Positions 1-10,578 of a stretch of DNA of 64,000 nucleotides are shown piece after piece. The stretch is from positions 124,001 through 188,000 of the forward strand of contig JAINUG010000087.1 in the NCBI GenBank assembly GCA_029706075.1, written 5' to 3'. This stretch comes from Aldrovandia affinis (lineage: Eukaryota; Chordata; Actinopteri; Notacanthiformes; Halosauridae). The notes beneath the pieces are model-generated. The model saw only the letters and a program-made list of their open reading frames with translations. It made no database searches and had not been told where the DNA came from. The position numbers and the translations under genes are program-made. Within the stretch, counting starts at the first letter, position 1, and every line of letters starts with the position of its first letter.

Positions 1-960
1 ACCACGTGCACTGCTGAAAATCCACTCCAGTACTGACGGCCATGCCATAGGGTTAGTGCAACAGCAGGTAAAATTGTGCAGGACTAAGATGATTAAAAAT
101 AATAATAATAACAATAATAATAATAATGATAATAAAAAGGCAAACTTCTTAAAAAATAATTAAGTAATTACAGTATGACACTCTAATCACACAATGAACA
201 CTGAAAAAATAAACAGTGGGATAACATAAAAAATTGCAGAGTCTGGTTACAGTCATCTAATCTTTAATCTTTTCAATGTGTCTGTTGGAATTGTTCTGCG
301 ACACGGGTAAAACAAAGAGCCACGACGAACACAAAGCCGGGTCTGGGTCCCTTTTGTCCCTCCCTCAGCAGGCACACCTGGGTCGAGGGCGAAGATTGAT
401 ATAATCAGAAGGAAAGACCAGTGAAAGACCTCAGAGCTGCGCATTTCCCACCTGCTGGAGACGGAACAAGCCTGATCTCAGGCCCCTGTGTATTTCTGAA
501 AGGTTTGCTTGAGGACTGAGGCAATCTTTACACTAAAGCTTTAATGTGTTTCTGAATCTGTCTGGGAAATGTAGCATCGGCATGTGCTACGTTCTCGAAC
601 GCACATTACAAAGCAGAGGTTTCTCTTCAGACTGTAAGTTGGATGTGCGAGTCTAAAATCTGTTGCATAAAGACGCTCGGACACTGATCTCAGACCACCT
701 GAGTATTTCTGAAGGGTGCGCTGGAGGCAGACCAGCTAATCCGCCACCTCCACGGAGAGCCTCTTCTGCAAGGGATGGAACCCAGACTCCAGCCCTCCCC
801 ACAAGGCTGCATCCGGCCCCAGGTTCACACCAGACTCCACTCCACTGATTCAGGGACATTCAGGGCCTCGCTTTCTCACATGCCTCCCCCTCAGAACCCA
901 GAAGGGATGACACCTTCACGCAACGCTACAACTGCGCTTGTGAAACACTGCCAAGGTTTT
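1..960. other. Intergenic, no gene recognised
   Basis: No supported gene. A short (AAT)n-like microsatellite lies near 107-137. Short open frames at 253-444 and 653-1014 have no recognisable motif, no splice context and no family resemblance, so they are not called. Confidence 0.5.
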
Positions 961-979
961 TGTTTTGTTTGTCCCAGGC

Positions 980-1525
980 GAGTGCTCTCTCAGTGTGTGG
1001 GGGGGGGGTGTTAGTGCTCTCAATGTGTGAGGTGAGTTTTAGTGCTCTCAGTGTGTGGGGGGGGGGGTGTTAGTGCTCTCAATGTGTGGGGGGTGTTAGT
1101 GCTGTCAGTGTGGGGTGGGGGGGTGTTAGTGCTCTCAGTGTGGGGTGTGGGGGGGGTGTTAGTGCTGTCAGTGTGGGGTGGGGGGTGTTAGTGCTGTCAG
1201 TGTGGGGTGGGGGGTGTTAGTGCTGTCAGTGTGGGGGGGGGGTGTTAGTGCTGTCAGTGTGGGGTGGGGGGTGTTAGTGCTGTCAGTGGGGTGGGGGGTG
1301 TTAGTGCTCTGTGGGGGGGGGGTGTTAGTGCTCTGGGGTGGGGGGTGTGTGCTGTCAGGGGGATGATAGTGCTCTCAGTGTGGGGGGGTGTTAGTGCTCT
1401 CGGTGTATGTGTGTGTGTGTGGGGGGGTGTTAGTGCTCTCAGTGTGTGTGTGTGGGGGAATGATAGTGCTCGGTGTGTGTGTGGGGGAATGATAGTGCTC
1501 TCGGTGTGGGGGATTATGACTTAAA
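980..1525. repeat. G-rich minisatellite (GTGTTAGTGCTSTCAGTGTG unit)
   Basis: About 18 imperfect copies of a roughly 25-37 bp unit, GTGTTAGTGCTCTCAGTGTG followed by a G run of 4-10, are arrayed head to tail. The right end changes to a variant with GTGTGTG and GGGGGAATGATAGTGCT. The dense G runs on the plus strand could form G-quadruplexes. The glycine/valine-rich frames across it are products of the repeat and are not genes. Confidence 0.9.
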
Positions 1526-2690
1526 GCCACGGACTTATATGACACATCCTCTCTGCAGCGCTGTGCACAACGCTCTGAAAGGCCATCTTCAAAAGGCTGT
1601 CAGATAAAAAGGAAGAGTGCGTGGGGAAAAGCAGCTTCCCACATTTTCAACTTCAGTTAACCCCACATGTTCCATTAGCCCATCTGCAAAAGGATTAAAA
1701 AAGATAACCACAACTGTTCAAACAACTCATTTATTTTTGTTGTCGCCTTTTTTTGTGGACATCCTGCAAAACCAAAGGCTGAGGTTGAGGATGTGGATTT
1801 TACAGGGACTGAAGCTTCCATAGCTGACAGAATTCACTAAATCCCCCTCTGAGTTTAAGAAGCAGGTCACATTCTGTTTACTGTTCAGGTCACATTCACT
1901 CTTATTCAACTGCATACAGAACCAATGCTTAACCAGCTTTAAATTGTTATGATACTCTGCAGTACACAATATTGAGTCATTTTCAACATAGTCAGGAACA
2001 CATTGCCAATTGGCAGCCTGTCAAATCAGCTGGTGGTTACCCTAGTACAAAAAACATCCACTAGTTGCTTTTGATGTTTCATTGTTCAGTAGGGTTTTGT
2101 CACACCAGTAAGTTAACATAAAAGTCCTGACACTTAAGTCTGAAATTATTTTACCGAATAGCAAAATAAATATATTCATGATTAAAAGTAAGCAGTGTAG
2201 AAGAGCAAATAATACATCTCAAATCATTAGTAACAGGGACAAGACATTTTCCCTTAGCAGAGTCTGAACCGTAGGGTAACAAATATAATCCCTGCTTTCA
2301 GAACCTGCATATGTACCTTCGCCATGCATGCCAATCAAAAATCCATACCAACTACTTAGCTCATCCATTTTAGGTACAACATTTAAAACGAGCCTCGCGT
2401 GATTGTGGTGTACACACATGTCATGACTTCCTCATAAATTGCACCATTGCCTATGTGAAAGGACATGTTCATGAAATTGTATTCTTTCAAAAAGAAAAGC
2501 AGACAACAAATACCTTTCAGCGCCACCGCTTAAATGCCTTTCAAAGTCTCAAGCCATTTTTGACCTCGTTAGTAACTAACGGCAATCGGTTAATGCAACG
2601 TTTCAAGCACAAAACATAACGATATACAACTACAGCGTGTGTAATCGGTGAAAGACATCTACACAGACCGCAAAAGTTGAACATAGGAAG
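1526..2690. other. Intergenic AT-rich DNA, nothing recognised
   Basis: No gene, RNA or named repeat recognised. The open frames at 1617-1823, 1727-1969 and 2219-2419 have no codon bias or motif to support them. Confidence 0.4.
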
Positions 2691-4226
2691 AAAGTAGCTG
2701 CACTTTTCTATCGAGGTCAGCAAAACAATCCGTCCAGGCATACAAAGCTAACGTTAGTTGAGCAAACTTCCAAACGTTACTTCAATCACGAACTTGGTCA
2801 AACATTACATTTTACAACTTGGTCAAACGACTGTGAAGTGTGTAACGATCTAATGTTAAGTCAGCTAAACAATAGATAGGAAAATTGCAATGCATCACAT
2901 CCAAATTTCAGGATCAATCAATGCACGGGAACCGTTGGAAATGATTACCCAACTAGTGCTAGCTATATTTAAAAGCTGGTAAGTGAATACGATAACTTTA
3001 AACTAAACAAGGCGATGAAACGTTCGTAAAACGAGAAAAGTATGAACTGGTGGGTAGCTAAATAACGTCAAAACACTCTAAATTGAATAACAACTGTCAA
3101 ATACGGAGTAGATAGCCAATAGCTAGCTAGATCAAATGAGGACCTAACCTACCGTTAGCTGACTGGCTAGCCAGTGGGAAAGCCGGGACAAACTGAAAAA
3201 GCAGCAGGGATAGTAACGAAGCTAACGTTAATGTCACTGTATACTGCATGCAGACAACCTTATTTAGGAAGGCAAAATATCTAGCGGGCTAATTCAAATA
3301 TTTGCTTCCTGCAACTTTACAGAACCTTAGATGACCAGCCAGCAAGCATGAGCATCTGATCATATGTGCAAATGCAACTTGTAATTCAGTACAAAACCAT
3401 AACATGCCATCTTAACGTCGTTATTTACACATGTAGCTCGCTAAGCCAATATGCATGTAGGTGGCCCAAAAAAACGTAGGATGAAGCTAGCAAATATTCG
3501 CTTGCTTGCTTTGTAAAGCATGTTGAGAGCGAGATAGTTAGGCAGCTAACCTGCAAATGATGCTTACTGGCTCGCTACCACTGTACTTGCCTTGAACTAT
3601 TGGTTATTTAAAACGATCTAGCTGACTAACCAACAGCGAGTTAGAAACTGAAATCAGATGTTTATGCTAGCAAGCTTAAATCAGTATAAGCAAAATTATT
3701 GGTAGCAAGCTACATGGCCAACTAGTTTGCCGTGTGTTTCTGTTCTATCCTTCAAATAACGTTACAGTACTCGCGAATGTTAGCTACCTGAATGATTCGC
3801 TGCAACGTTCGATTAACTTGGACCTGCTCGGAATATTTTTCCTTGTGTTAGCATCTAGCCATTAGCTAACGTTAGCTTTGCTAACTGTGGCCCCTAAGTG
3901 CTATATAGTATGACATCGATAGCTAGTCAGCTACAGTGGGAGTACTGAAAGAGGTGGTTTGCTGTGCGGGTTGGGCCTGCTCTTCCTAGGTTCCCGTCGC
4001 TCTCGATTTATATAGCCCCGGACAAAAAAAACAGAAGCGATCAAGTAACTGTACGAATTGAAACCCGCCAACTTTCTCGAATCCGACCGAACCGGCACCG
4101 CCGGGTTCGGAGGGGCTTCTGGGTCGACATGCACCGTTTACCCGGTAAACCTAACCTAGTATTTTGGAGAAAAAATCCGAGGAAAAAACTCACCGCATTA
4201 ATTTCTCTTCTCCTCGCAGATCCAAG
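2690..4226 (+). promoter_or_regulatory. Motif-rich putative promoter and 5' region of the 4.2-kb gene
   Basis: The segment is full of the palindromic words AACGTT, GCTAGC and TTAGCTAA (for example near 2750, 3140, 3225, 3760 and 3855-3880). It becomes CpG-richer from about 3,960. A pyrimidine tract and acceptor (ctcttctcctcgcag) ends at about 4,219, seven bases before a good Kozak ATG (AAGATGG), suggesting a non-coding 5' exon upstream; a GTAAAC at about 4,145 could be its donor, giving a 75-nt intron. The promoter role is inferred from the motif cluster and position; no transcription start can be read. Confidence 0.45.
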
Positions 4227-4511
4227 ATGGCCGTGTATTCTACACAAGCCGAGGATGCTGGGGGAATGACCTTTACCCTCTCACCCCGCCGTGACCTCCA
4301 GAGCAGGGGCACGTCCAGCGCTGCGCGGAGAGCTCTTTCCCCCGCTACAGCGAGAGGGCGAGGCGGCATCGCGGTGCCAAGGAACCCGCAGTCAGACAGC
4401 TTCTGGAGGGATGTGAATGAGCTGAACAGAAACAAGAAGACTTTCGTCATTCAGGCCACCCTACCTGCTGCTTACTCGAATCGGCAACATCTGAATACGG
4501 CAGAGGAATAA
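4227..4511 (+). CDS. Small basic 94-aa protein, family not recognised
   Basis: This is an uninterrupted 94-codon frame ending in TAA. The ATG at 4,227 is chosen over an upstream in-frame ATG at 4,164 because it has a strong Kozak context and lies just after a consensus splice acceptor, so the upstream codons are probably intron. The protein has a Ser/Arg/Ala-rich, likely disordered first half with SPRR and a GRGG stretch. The C-terminal half is more complex (SDSFWRDVNELNRNKKTF) and looks like a conserved short motif. There is no signal peptide or membrane segment. Base composition is markedly more GC-rich than the flanks. An AATAAA near 5,253 could serve as polyadenylation signal. I do not recognise the family; coding status rests on the start context, composition and upstream motif cluster. 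Confidence 0.6.
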   Translation: MAVYSTQAEDAGGMTFTLSPRRDLQSRGTSSAARRALSPATARGRGGIAVPRNPQSDSFWRDVNELNRNKKTFVIQATLPAAYSNRQHLNTAEE

Positions 4512-5500
4512 TCAACACCTTGGACAGTCGTTAGCGAAAACGATTGGTTACTTTGATGGCGCTGCGTCGTTACAAAAGAAATCTTTATTTGTCCTTTATT
4601 TTTGCTATGAACTGGTTACATCGACACCAGCATTTATGTTAAAATGTATCCAAGGGTATGTGTGTTGCAAACCGGACTGGCTACAACAGTGTCTGTTACC
4701 TGATTTGGCTGTGTAACTAAGTAACTAGCTAGCAAGCAAGCACTTGTAACCGTTGTTGAGATAGCCTCTGCTATAATTCAGGTTTCTGTCAGGATTCATG
4801 ATAGCCGTTTAGGAACGTCTAATTCTAGCTAGCCAGCACAATTATTTGCTTACTGAACATCTAGCCGATCGCCGATCTTTGTGACCTGGACTGCTAGTCT
4901 ACAATGTAGTCTAGTGTGTTGTGGTATATTTAAATGATTCTCCTGTACTTCGTAATCTACACGTATGCTTTTAACGAGGAGAATTGGGCTGCCGGGTTGT
5001 GATATTTGCTGTTGACTCAGGGCATGGAAAAAAGATTGAATATCCAAACTGCACTGCGTCTTAATGGCTGCAATCGTCTCAGAGGCTGCTGCTATATTTA
5101 TAAACGAAATGATAATAAATAATGAATACATTTTATGTATATATTACTAACTACACTGTAATATATTTTAAAAAGCGAATTACTTAATATATTTGAATCG
5201 GTATTAATATTAAATTACCATAGCTATTGTTATTAGATCGCCACGTATATTTTAATAAAAGGACTTGAAGCACTGTTCATGCAAGGTTTTTGGGTAACTT
5301 GAGCGCGTGCCACTGGATTAAATTAAACAAAACAGTAACTGGTTTACATGGTTCGCACACAGTACAGCTCCACAGGAGTCTTAAGACCACGAGGGTGTTG
5401 TTATCCAAAGCCTTAACATGGAGCACAACACTTTACTTATAAATGTAAAATACTGGATTGATTTTGAATTTCAAGAGCTGATGTAGTGTGGCTGGGAAGA
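4512..5500. other. Probable 3' UTR, then intergenic
   Basis: AT-rich sequence follows the 4.2-kb ORF, with AGCTAGCAAGCAAG motifs near 4,725 and an AATAAA near 5,253. No further gene is recognised. Confidence 0.4.
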
Positions 5501-5539
5501 CGTGAGTTAAGCACGTGATCGAGCGTCCACTGCAGACTC

Positions 5540-5775
5540 GGGTCTTTAGCTCAGCGGGCTAATCGCGTCTCTTGTTGCGTTCGGATCGTCGGTTCATACG
5601 ACTGATCAGTGGGAGTGGTTGCTGCGGCGGGAGTTTTGAGCGTCCGCTGCAGAAAGTGACGTCGATAAGAGTATGTTTAGTTCGCTTTGCTGGGAACAAG
5701 GGGCTTTAGCTCAGAGGGCTAATAGTGTCTCCTGTTGCGTTGGGATCCTCGTTTCAAATCTCGCTGCGGGCAGAA
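5540..5775 (+). repeat. Two tRNA-like / SINE-head copies in tandem
   Basis: Two related segments start at about 5,542 and 5,700. Each reads TTTAGCTCAG(C/A)GGGCTAAT, resembling a Pol III A box, and about 35 bp later GGTTCATACG or GTTTCAAATCTCG, resembling a B box. The blocks also share GAGCGTCC(A/G)CTGCAGA. The boxes are degenerate and there is no foldable acceptor stem, so these look like SINE or tRNA-pseudogene relics duplicated in tandem, not functional tRNA genes. Confidence 0.45.
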
Positions 5776-6860
5776 GCAACTCAGTTGCACTGATCAGGAT
5801 TGCCGTCTGTAATGAAAAATCTAATTTCCATCTGTATCATCATTTTTTCAAGGTGCAAACATGTACATGTGGACAAAAGCCAGACGTTTCAGCATTCGAG
5901 ACCTTGGTGCTGCATGCTGCCTGCACCCTAACCACCCTGATCCAGGATCAGCTCTTAACCAGAAATATGAAAACTTCTTAACTAACTTTTATAATGGCAG
6001 TAGAACCCTGGTGATGGAACTGAGAGCTGGATGTACACATTTACTGTTGTTCAAGTAGTTATAGGTAGGTTCGATTCTGGCTATAGCTCCTTGCTTTGCC
6101 ATGTTATTTCACCCCAATTTGAAATAACCAATTGTGTTTCTCAAGTCACCTCTGTGTCAGCTGTGCCCATGCAAAGAGCACTGCAGCTTAAGTGTGTACA
6201 CCCCTCCAATGTAGTCGCCTGTGAGCCAGTAACAATTGTACATATTTTGGCGTATCCCTTATCTCTAATTAGTAGACGGTGGGCTTGTATTGTGAGCAAC
6301 TAATGTAGAACTTGCAACTATAGGGCCCATTATCAGTTTGTGTTTGTGGTGAACACCTTTACTGAATAAACAACTCTGGAGCGCCTTGTTTTGTGATTTT
6401 ATTTTTTATAGATCAGATTGTCCACAGGTCAGCACTGTGCCTGGGTCTCCCAGTGAGTTTGTCACTGTGTTGATGAAAAGGGGCTAGAGTTTAGTTTTAT
6501 CTGACATTATTGCATTTGAGGGGATTGTGGGTGTCACCTGGGACAGTGGGAGTTCTCCATCCAGTGCTGAATCACACTTTCATAACACCAATTTATATTT
6601 GGCACATGCAGAAATGGATGTAAATAAATGTCTACGGCAGGGTGGGCGGTCGATTCCACTAATTCAAGTTTTCAATTCAATTCAGTGCAAGTCTTCATCA
6701 TATGCATCTATAGGACTGCTGCACAGACCCCAGATGGTGGCTAAAGGAAATGCTCTTTAAGTCTGTTAATTTGAGGCCTACGGGGCTCTGAAAACTGAAA
6801 TGAGTTCTCCAGAGAAAGGAAATAGTTATCCCAATGGGGGTAGGTGAATGCCAGATGTAG
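5776..6860. other. Intergenic, no gene recognised
   Basis: Short frames at 5,673-6,303 show no recognisable domain or splice structure. An AATAAA lies near 6,364. Nothing else is supported. Confidence 0.35.
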
Positions 6861-6867
6861 GAATATA

Positions 6868-8480
6868 CAGTGATGCTTGAAAGTTTGTGAACCCTGCAGG
6901 GGGTGGTCATTTCATATATTATAGAAAAATAACCCTATAAAACCTTTGTCTAAGCCTCAATTCTTAACGAAGATATCCCAAATAAAGGACACGCACAAAG
7001 AAATATGACATATTTTCATTGTTAATTTAACAAAACTGGTTTATTGAACAAAAACGCAGATATCCTTGTGTGCATAAAATATGTGAACCCCTTCAATCAA
7101 TAACTTGTGGCACCTCCTTTAGCAGCGATGACTTGAAGAAAACGTCTCCTATGGCCACTGATCAGACTCTGACTCTAGGAGGGATTCATTTTACATTTAA
7201 CATTTTAGTCATTTAGCAGACGCTCTTATCCAGAGCGACTTACACAGTTTACATTTCTTTTACATTTATCCAGCTGGATATTTTACTGAAGCAATTCAGG
7301 TGAAGTACCTTGCTCAAGGGTACAACAGCAGTGCTCCACCTGGGAATTGAACCAGCATCTTCTGAGTTCCAAGTCCAGTTCCCTAACCATTACACTACAC
7401 AGCCGGCCACATTCTTTCCCACTCCTTACAGAACCCAGCCAACTCAGTGAGGTTTGAGGGCTGTCTGGCATGAACAGCCCACTTCAGGTCCTGGCACAGC
7501 ATCTTGATTGGATTTAGGTCAGGACTTTGACTTAGCCAATTCAAAACACAAAACCTCTTTCTCCTGAGCCATTCTTTGATAGATTTGCTTGAATGCTTCG
7601 GATCATTGTCTTGTTGGAACACACTTTCAGCCAAGTTTTAGCTCTTGGACTGATGGTCGGATGTTCTGTTCAAGAATTCTCAGATATCTCTCAGAATTCA
7701 TGGTTCTGTTAATGATGTGGAGTCGTCCAGGCCCAGAGGAAGAAAAGCAGCCCCAGATAATGACACTCCCGCCACCATGCTTGACTGTAGGGATAAGGTT
7801 ATTTTGAGGGTGGGCAGTGTTGGGTTTTCACCAGACTTGGCATTTTTGATTGTGACCAAAAAGGCAGATTTTGGACTCATCCATCCAGAGAACAGACTTC
7901 CAGAAACCTTCAGGTTTGTCCAGGTGGTCTCTGGCAAACTTAAGACGGGCAGCTTGGCTCATTTTAGACAGCAGAGGCTTCTTCCTGGCTACCCTTGCAG
8001 GGCAGTTATATTCAGCGTTCTTCTTATTGTTGATGAATGTGCAATATAATCAGGTGTAGCGAGGGAGGCTTGTAGATCCCTGGATGTTATTCTTGGGTTG
8101 CTTTTTACTTTATTTTTTTGTGGCTCTTGGTGATATTTTAGAAGAACACCCACTTCTAGGCAGAGTCGCTGTTGTGTTAAACGCTCTCCATTTGTATATT
8201 ATGTGGACCAATGGAGCCCCCAAGTCTTTCTGATATGACTTTATATCCTTTTATAACCTCTTCCAGAGGTCCTCTGAAGTCTCCTTAGATCCCGGCATGG
8301 TGTGTTTTGCACCTGTATGGGTAACACCGAAGTGACCAGGTTTTTAACCTGTATTTATGAGAGTGCCATCCAAACTATTTCCTAAAGATCTGACCTTCTG
8401 ATTGGTACCCAATTATATACTCACCTGATTCTACTTAACTACTTGATTTCATTAAGGCAACAGGAGGTTCACTTTTGTTC
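6868..8480 (-). mobile_element. Degenerate Tc1/mariner transposon, interrupted by a SINE
   Basis: The left end is TA followed by CAGTGATGCTTGAAAG, a Tc1-type terminus. Reading the minus strand through several frames gives typical Tc1 transposase blocks: a KHGGGS-type segment and GPGRLHIINRTMNSERYL near 7,690-7,780, then QQDNDPKH, SQSPDLNPI and AVHARQPSNLTEL (7,395-7,634). The catalytic glutamate expected after SPDLNPI is lysine (NPIKML), and there are frameshifts and stops, so the element is inactive. The right terminus could not be located; the end given is approximate. Confidence 0.8.
7165..7405 (-). mobile_element. tRNA-derived SINE (GTCGCTCTGGATAAGAGCG tail family)
   Basis: In reverse orientation this reads from a tRNA-like head (AATGGTTAGGGAACTGG, then GGTTCAATTCC) through TTGCTTCAGTAAAATATCCAGC to a tail containing CGCTCTGGATAAGAGCGTC and TAAATGT repeats. 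The same family occurs at 26,345 and 45,258, with tail fragments at 24,347 and 35,445. It sits inside the older Tc1 copy, so it inserted later. Confidence 0.8.
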
Positions 8481-10220
8481 ATTTATTTCACACAAATAGC
8501 AGATTTCATTTTGAAAGAAAATGCAGAATATAACAGTTAATCATTCTATTTAAGAATCAGAGTCAGGGACTTTAAAACAAAAATGTGCAGTCGTTTTTTG
8601 TTTTAGCAACTGATTTTAAAATTGTATGCTATAAATTATAATGTTTGTCACTAACTGCCACAGCATTCTAAGCCAAAGTGGAAATATTTGTTTCCTCAAA
8701 AATGTGCATTAATGTGACTTGGCTAAATTACTTTTCAGTAATAATGTTCTGTATTTCCATACACGGTGCCTTCTTGTAGCATGTGTTGTGGGTTTCCCTG
8801 TCTCAAATGTTGATTGCAGATTCCAGAACTACCCACATCTCCTCCCTGAAACACAACATTGCTTTCTTCCTGGAATCTATGCGGTCATGCAAGAAATTTG
8901 TCTGTGTCTGTGGGAATCTGATGTAATTACAGCAAGATCTCAGAATCAACAGTGCTCAAGGGAAATGCAGATGCTGTAGCCTCACTGGTTAGGCCTATAA
9001 CCTTACAGTACTCTGAGCCTGACCAGGCTGCTTGTAACTTTATGGTGCTATGAGCCTGACCAGGCTGCTCATAACCTTACAGTACTATGAGTCTGACCAG
9101 TCATGAGCTTGCCAGTCATTCTTAAATTAAAAAAAAAAAATAAAGTCCATTGTTTGTTCATTGTGTTTTTCTTTTTTTTCTCCATTGTTTTCGTTTCATT
9201 ATAATGGCTGTTAAGGCTACAGGACTGTATTGGTTTTGTTTTGCATATTTGAAATAAAATTCTATCTATCTATCTATACACAACACAACGATAATTTCTT
9301 CAGTGATATCACTAGCCCCCTCCCCCAACCCAGGATTGTATAATTGATGTATGCAATATGAAAAATAACTCCATAAGCTCCTTCCCACCGATCTAGCTCA
9401 GACCACAAACAGACATGCCCTCACTGCTGTTCTTGGCCTCTTCTCTAAATCAACTATAGCTCAGTGTCTCCCATCTAATTTGTTAGTTTTTGTTGCATGA
9501 ATACGTGCCTATGAATGAGATAATATTACTTTATTTGATTTGTTTATTTGCATCCTTAATCGGATGTGGTTACTCAACATCTTTAATTACTCTATTAGTA
9601 CCTGTGACATTCATAGCACAAGGTATTCAGGAAATAACTTGGTACCCATTTAGGTACTCTTTAAAAAATACAAATGGCCTATATTCATCAATGATAGCAT
9701 ACACAGGTAGTGCATGATAGAATATGGTAGCATATTCTCAGCTTCAGAGATGGGCCTTCATTTTAAGACAGAATTCCCTATATGTGTTCACCATGGTGCT
9801 AGCTGTGTAACTAGCATGCATTGCGAAGCATGAGTTCTCAAGTCCATTGCGTCAAGCAAACAACACATCCATCTCTCATATGAGACTACAGTGGCAGATT
9901 AATTTGGGCCATAAATGTCTCACTCTCCATCCCTCTTCCTCTCCCTTGTGCTCTGATGTCCTCTCTGGTGCACAGAATCCCCAATGGGAACAGAGTTAGG
10001 AAGTCCCGGCAATAAAACCTGACTCTCCGTTATGTGACCTATACAGGGACACCCGCGGACTCACAAGGCGTGTTTGTACAGAGCCAGGTGTCTCCAATTA
10101 GCGCTGTGGCTCCGCCCTGCTCTGCCTCTGCTCGCCTGCTTTAACCCAGGAGAACCTGTTTATGTAGCCTTGTCTGTATGTACCCTGGGAAATTGGAATA
10201 GGGGATTATGGTTGTGATGC
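8480..10220. other. Intergenic with a three-copy short repeat
   Basis: At 8,990-9,105 a roughly 37-bp unit (ACCTTACAGTACTCTGAGCC...CTGACCAGGCTGC) occurs three times. At 9,240-9,280 GAAATAAAATTC followed by (TATC)n resembles a retroposon tail. The 75-aa frame at 9,490-9,717 is hydrophobic but unsupported. No gene is recognised. Confidence 0.45.
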
Positions 10221-10224
10221 GTGT

Positions 10225-10234
10225 GTATGTGTTT

Positions 10235-10272
<38 letters not shown>
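10225..10272. repeat. (TG)n microsatellite
   Basis: TG dinucleotide run with a short G tract at its end. Confidence 0.9.
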
Positions 10273-10273
<1 letters not shown>

Positions 10274-10423
10274 GGTATGCATGCAGTGCTCTGGCTGTAT
10301 TACAATTAGCACAAAGAGACTGAACAGAAATTCTACCCAGCAAGATTTGAAGTCACAGACGAGGTAATGCATGATCTCCATTTACACTTATGGACTTATG
10401 AACCACAGGCACAATCAGTTATA

Positions 10424-10560
10424 GCAGGGATGTCCAATCTTATCCAAGAAGGCCCAGTGTGGGTGCAGGCTTTTGTTGTAGCCCAGCACTAACACACCTG
10501 ATTCGACTAATGAAGGTCTCGATTGAAGACGACGATTGGTGGATTAGTTGAATCAGGCTT
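10424..10560. mobile_element. Partial MITE-like element next to LINE copy A
   Basis: Reads GGGATGTCCAATCTTATCC...GTGTGGGTGCAGGCTTTTGTT, a dispersed teleost non-autonomous DNA-transposon-like sequence, with a partial fold-back (CTGATTCGACTAATGAAG and GGATTAGTTGAATCAGGC). Family is uncertain and no target duplication was found. Confidence 0.45.
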
Positions 10561-10578
10561 TTAGAGGATGTGCATATA

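Noticed and set aside
7717-8059. Plus-strand 110-aa frame
   Set aside because: It is antisense to Tc1 transposase remnants.
9490-9717. 75-aa hydrophobic frame
   Set aside because: No conserved motif, no splice context, AT-rich sequence; a chance frame is more likely.
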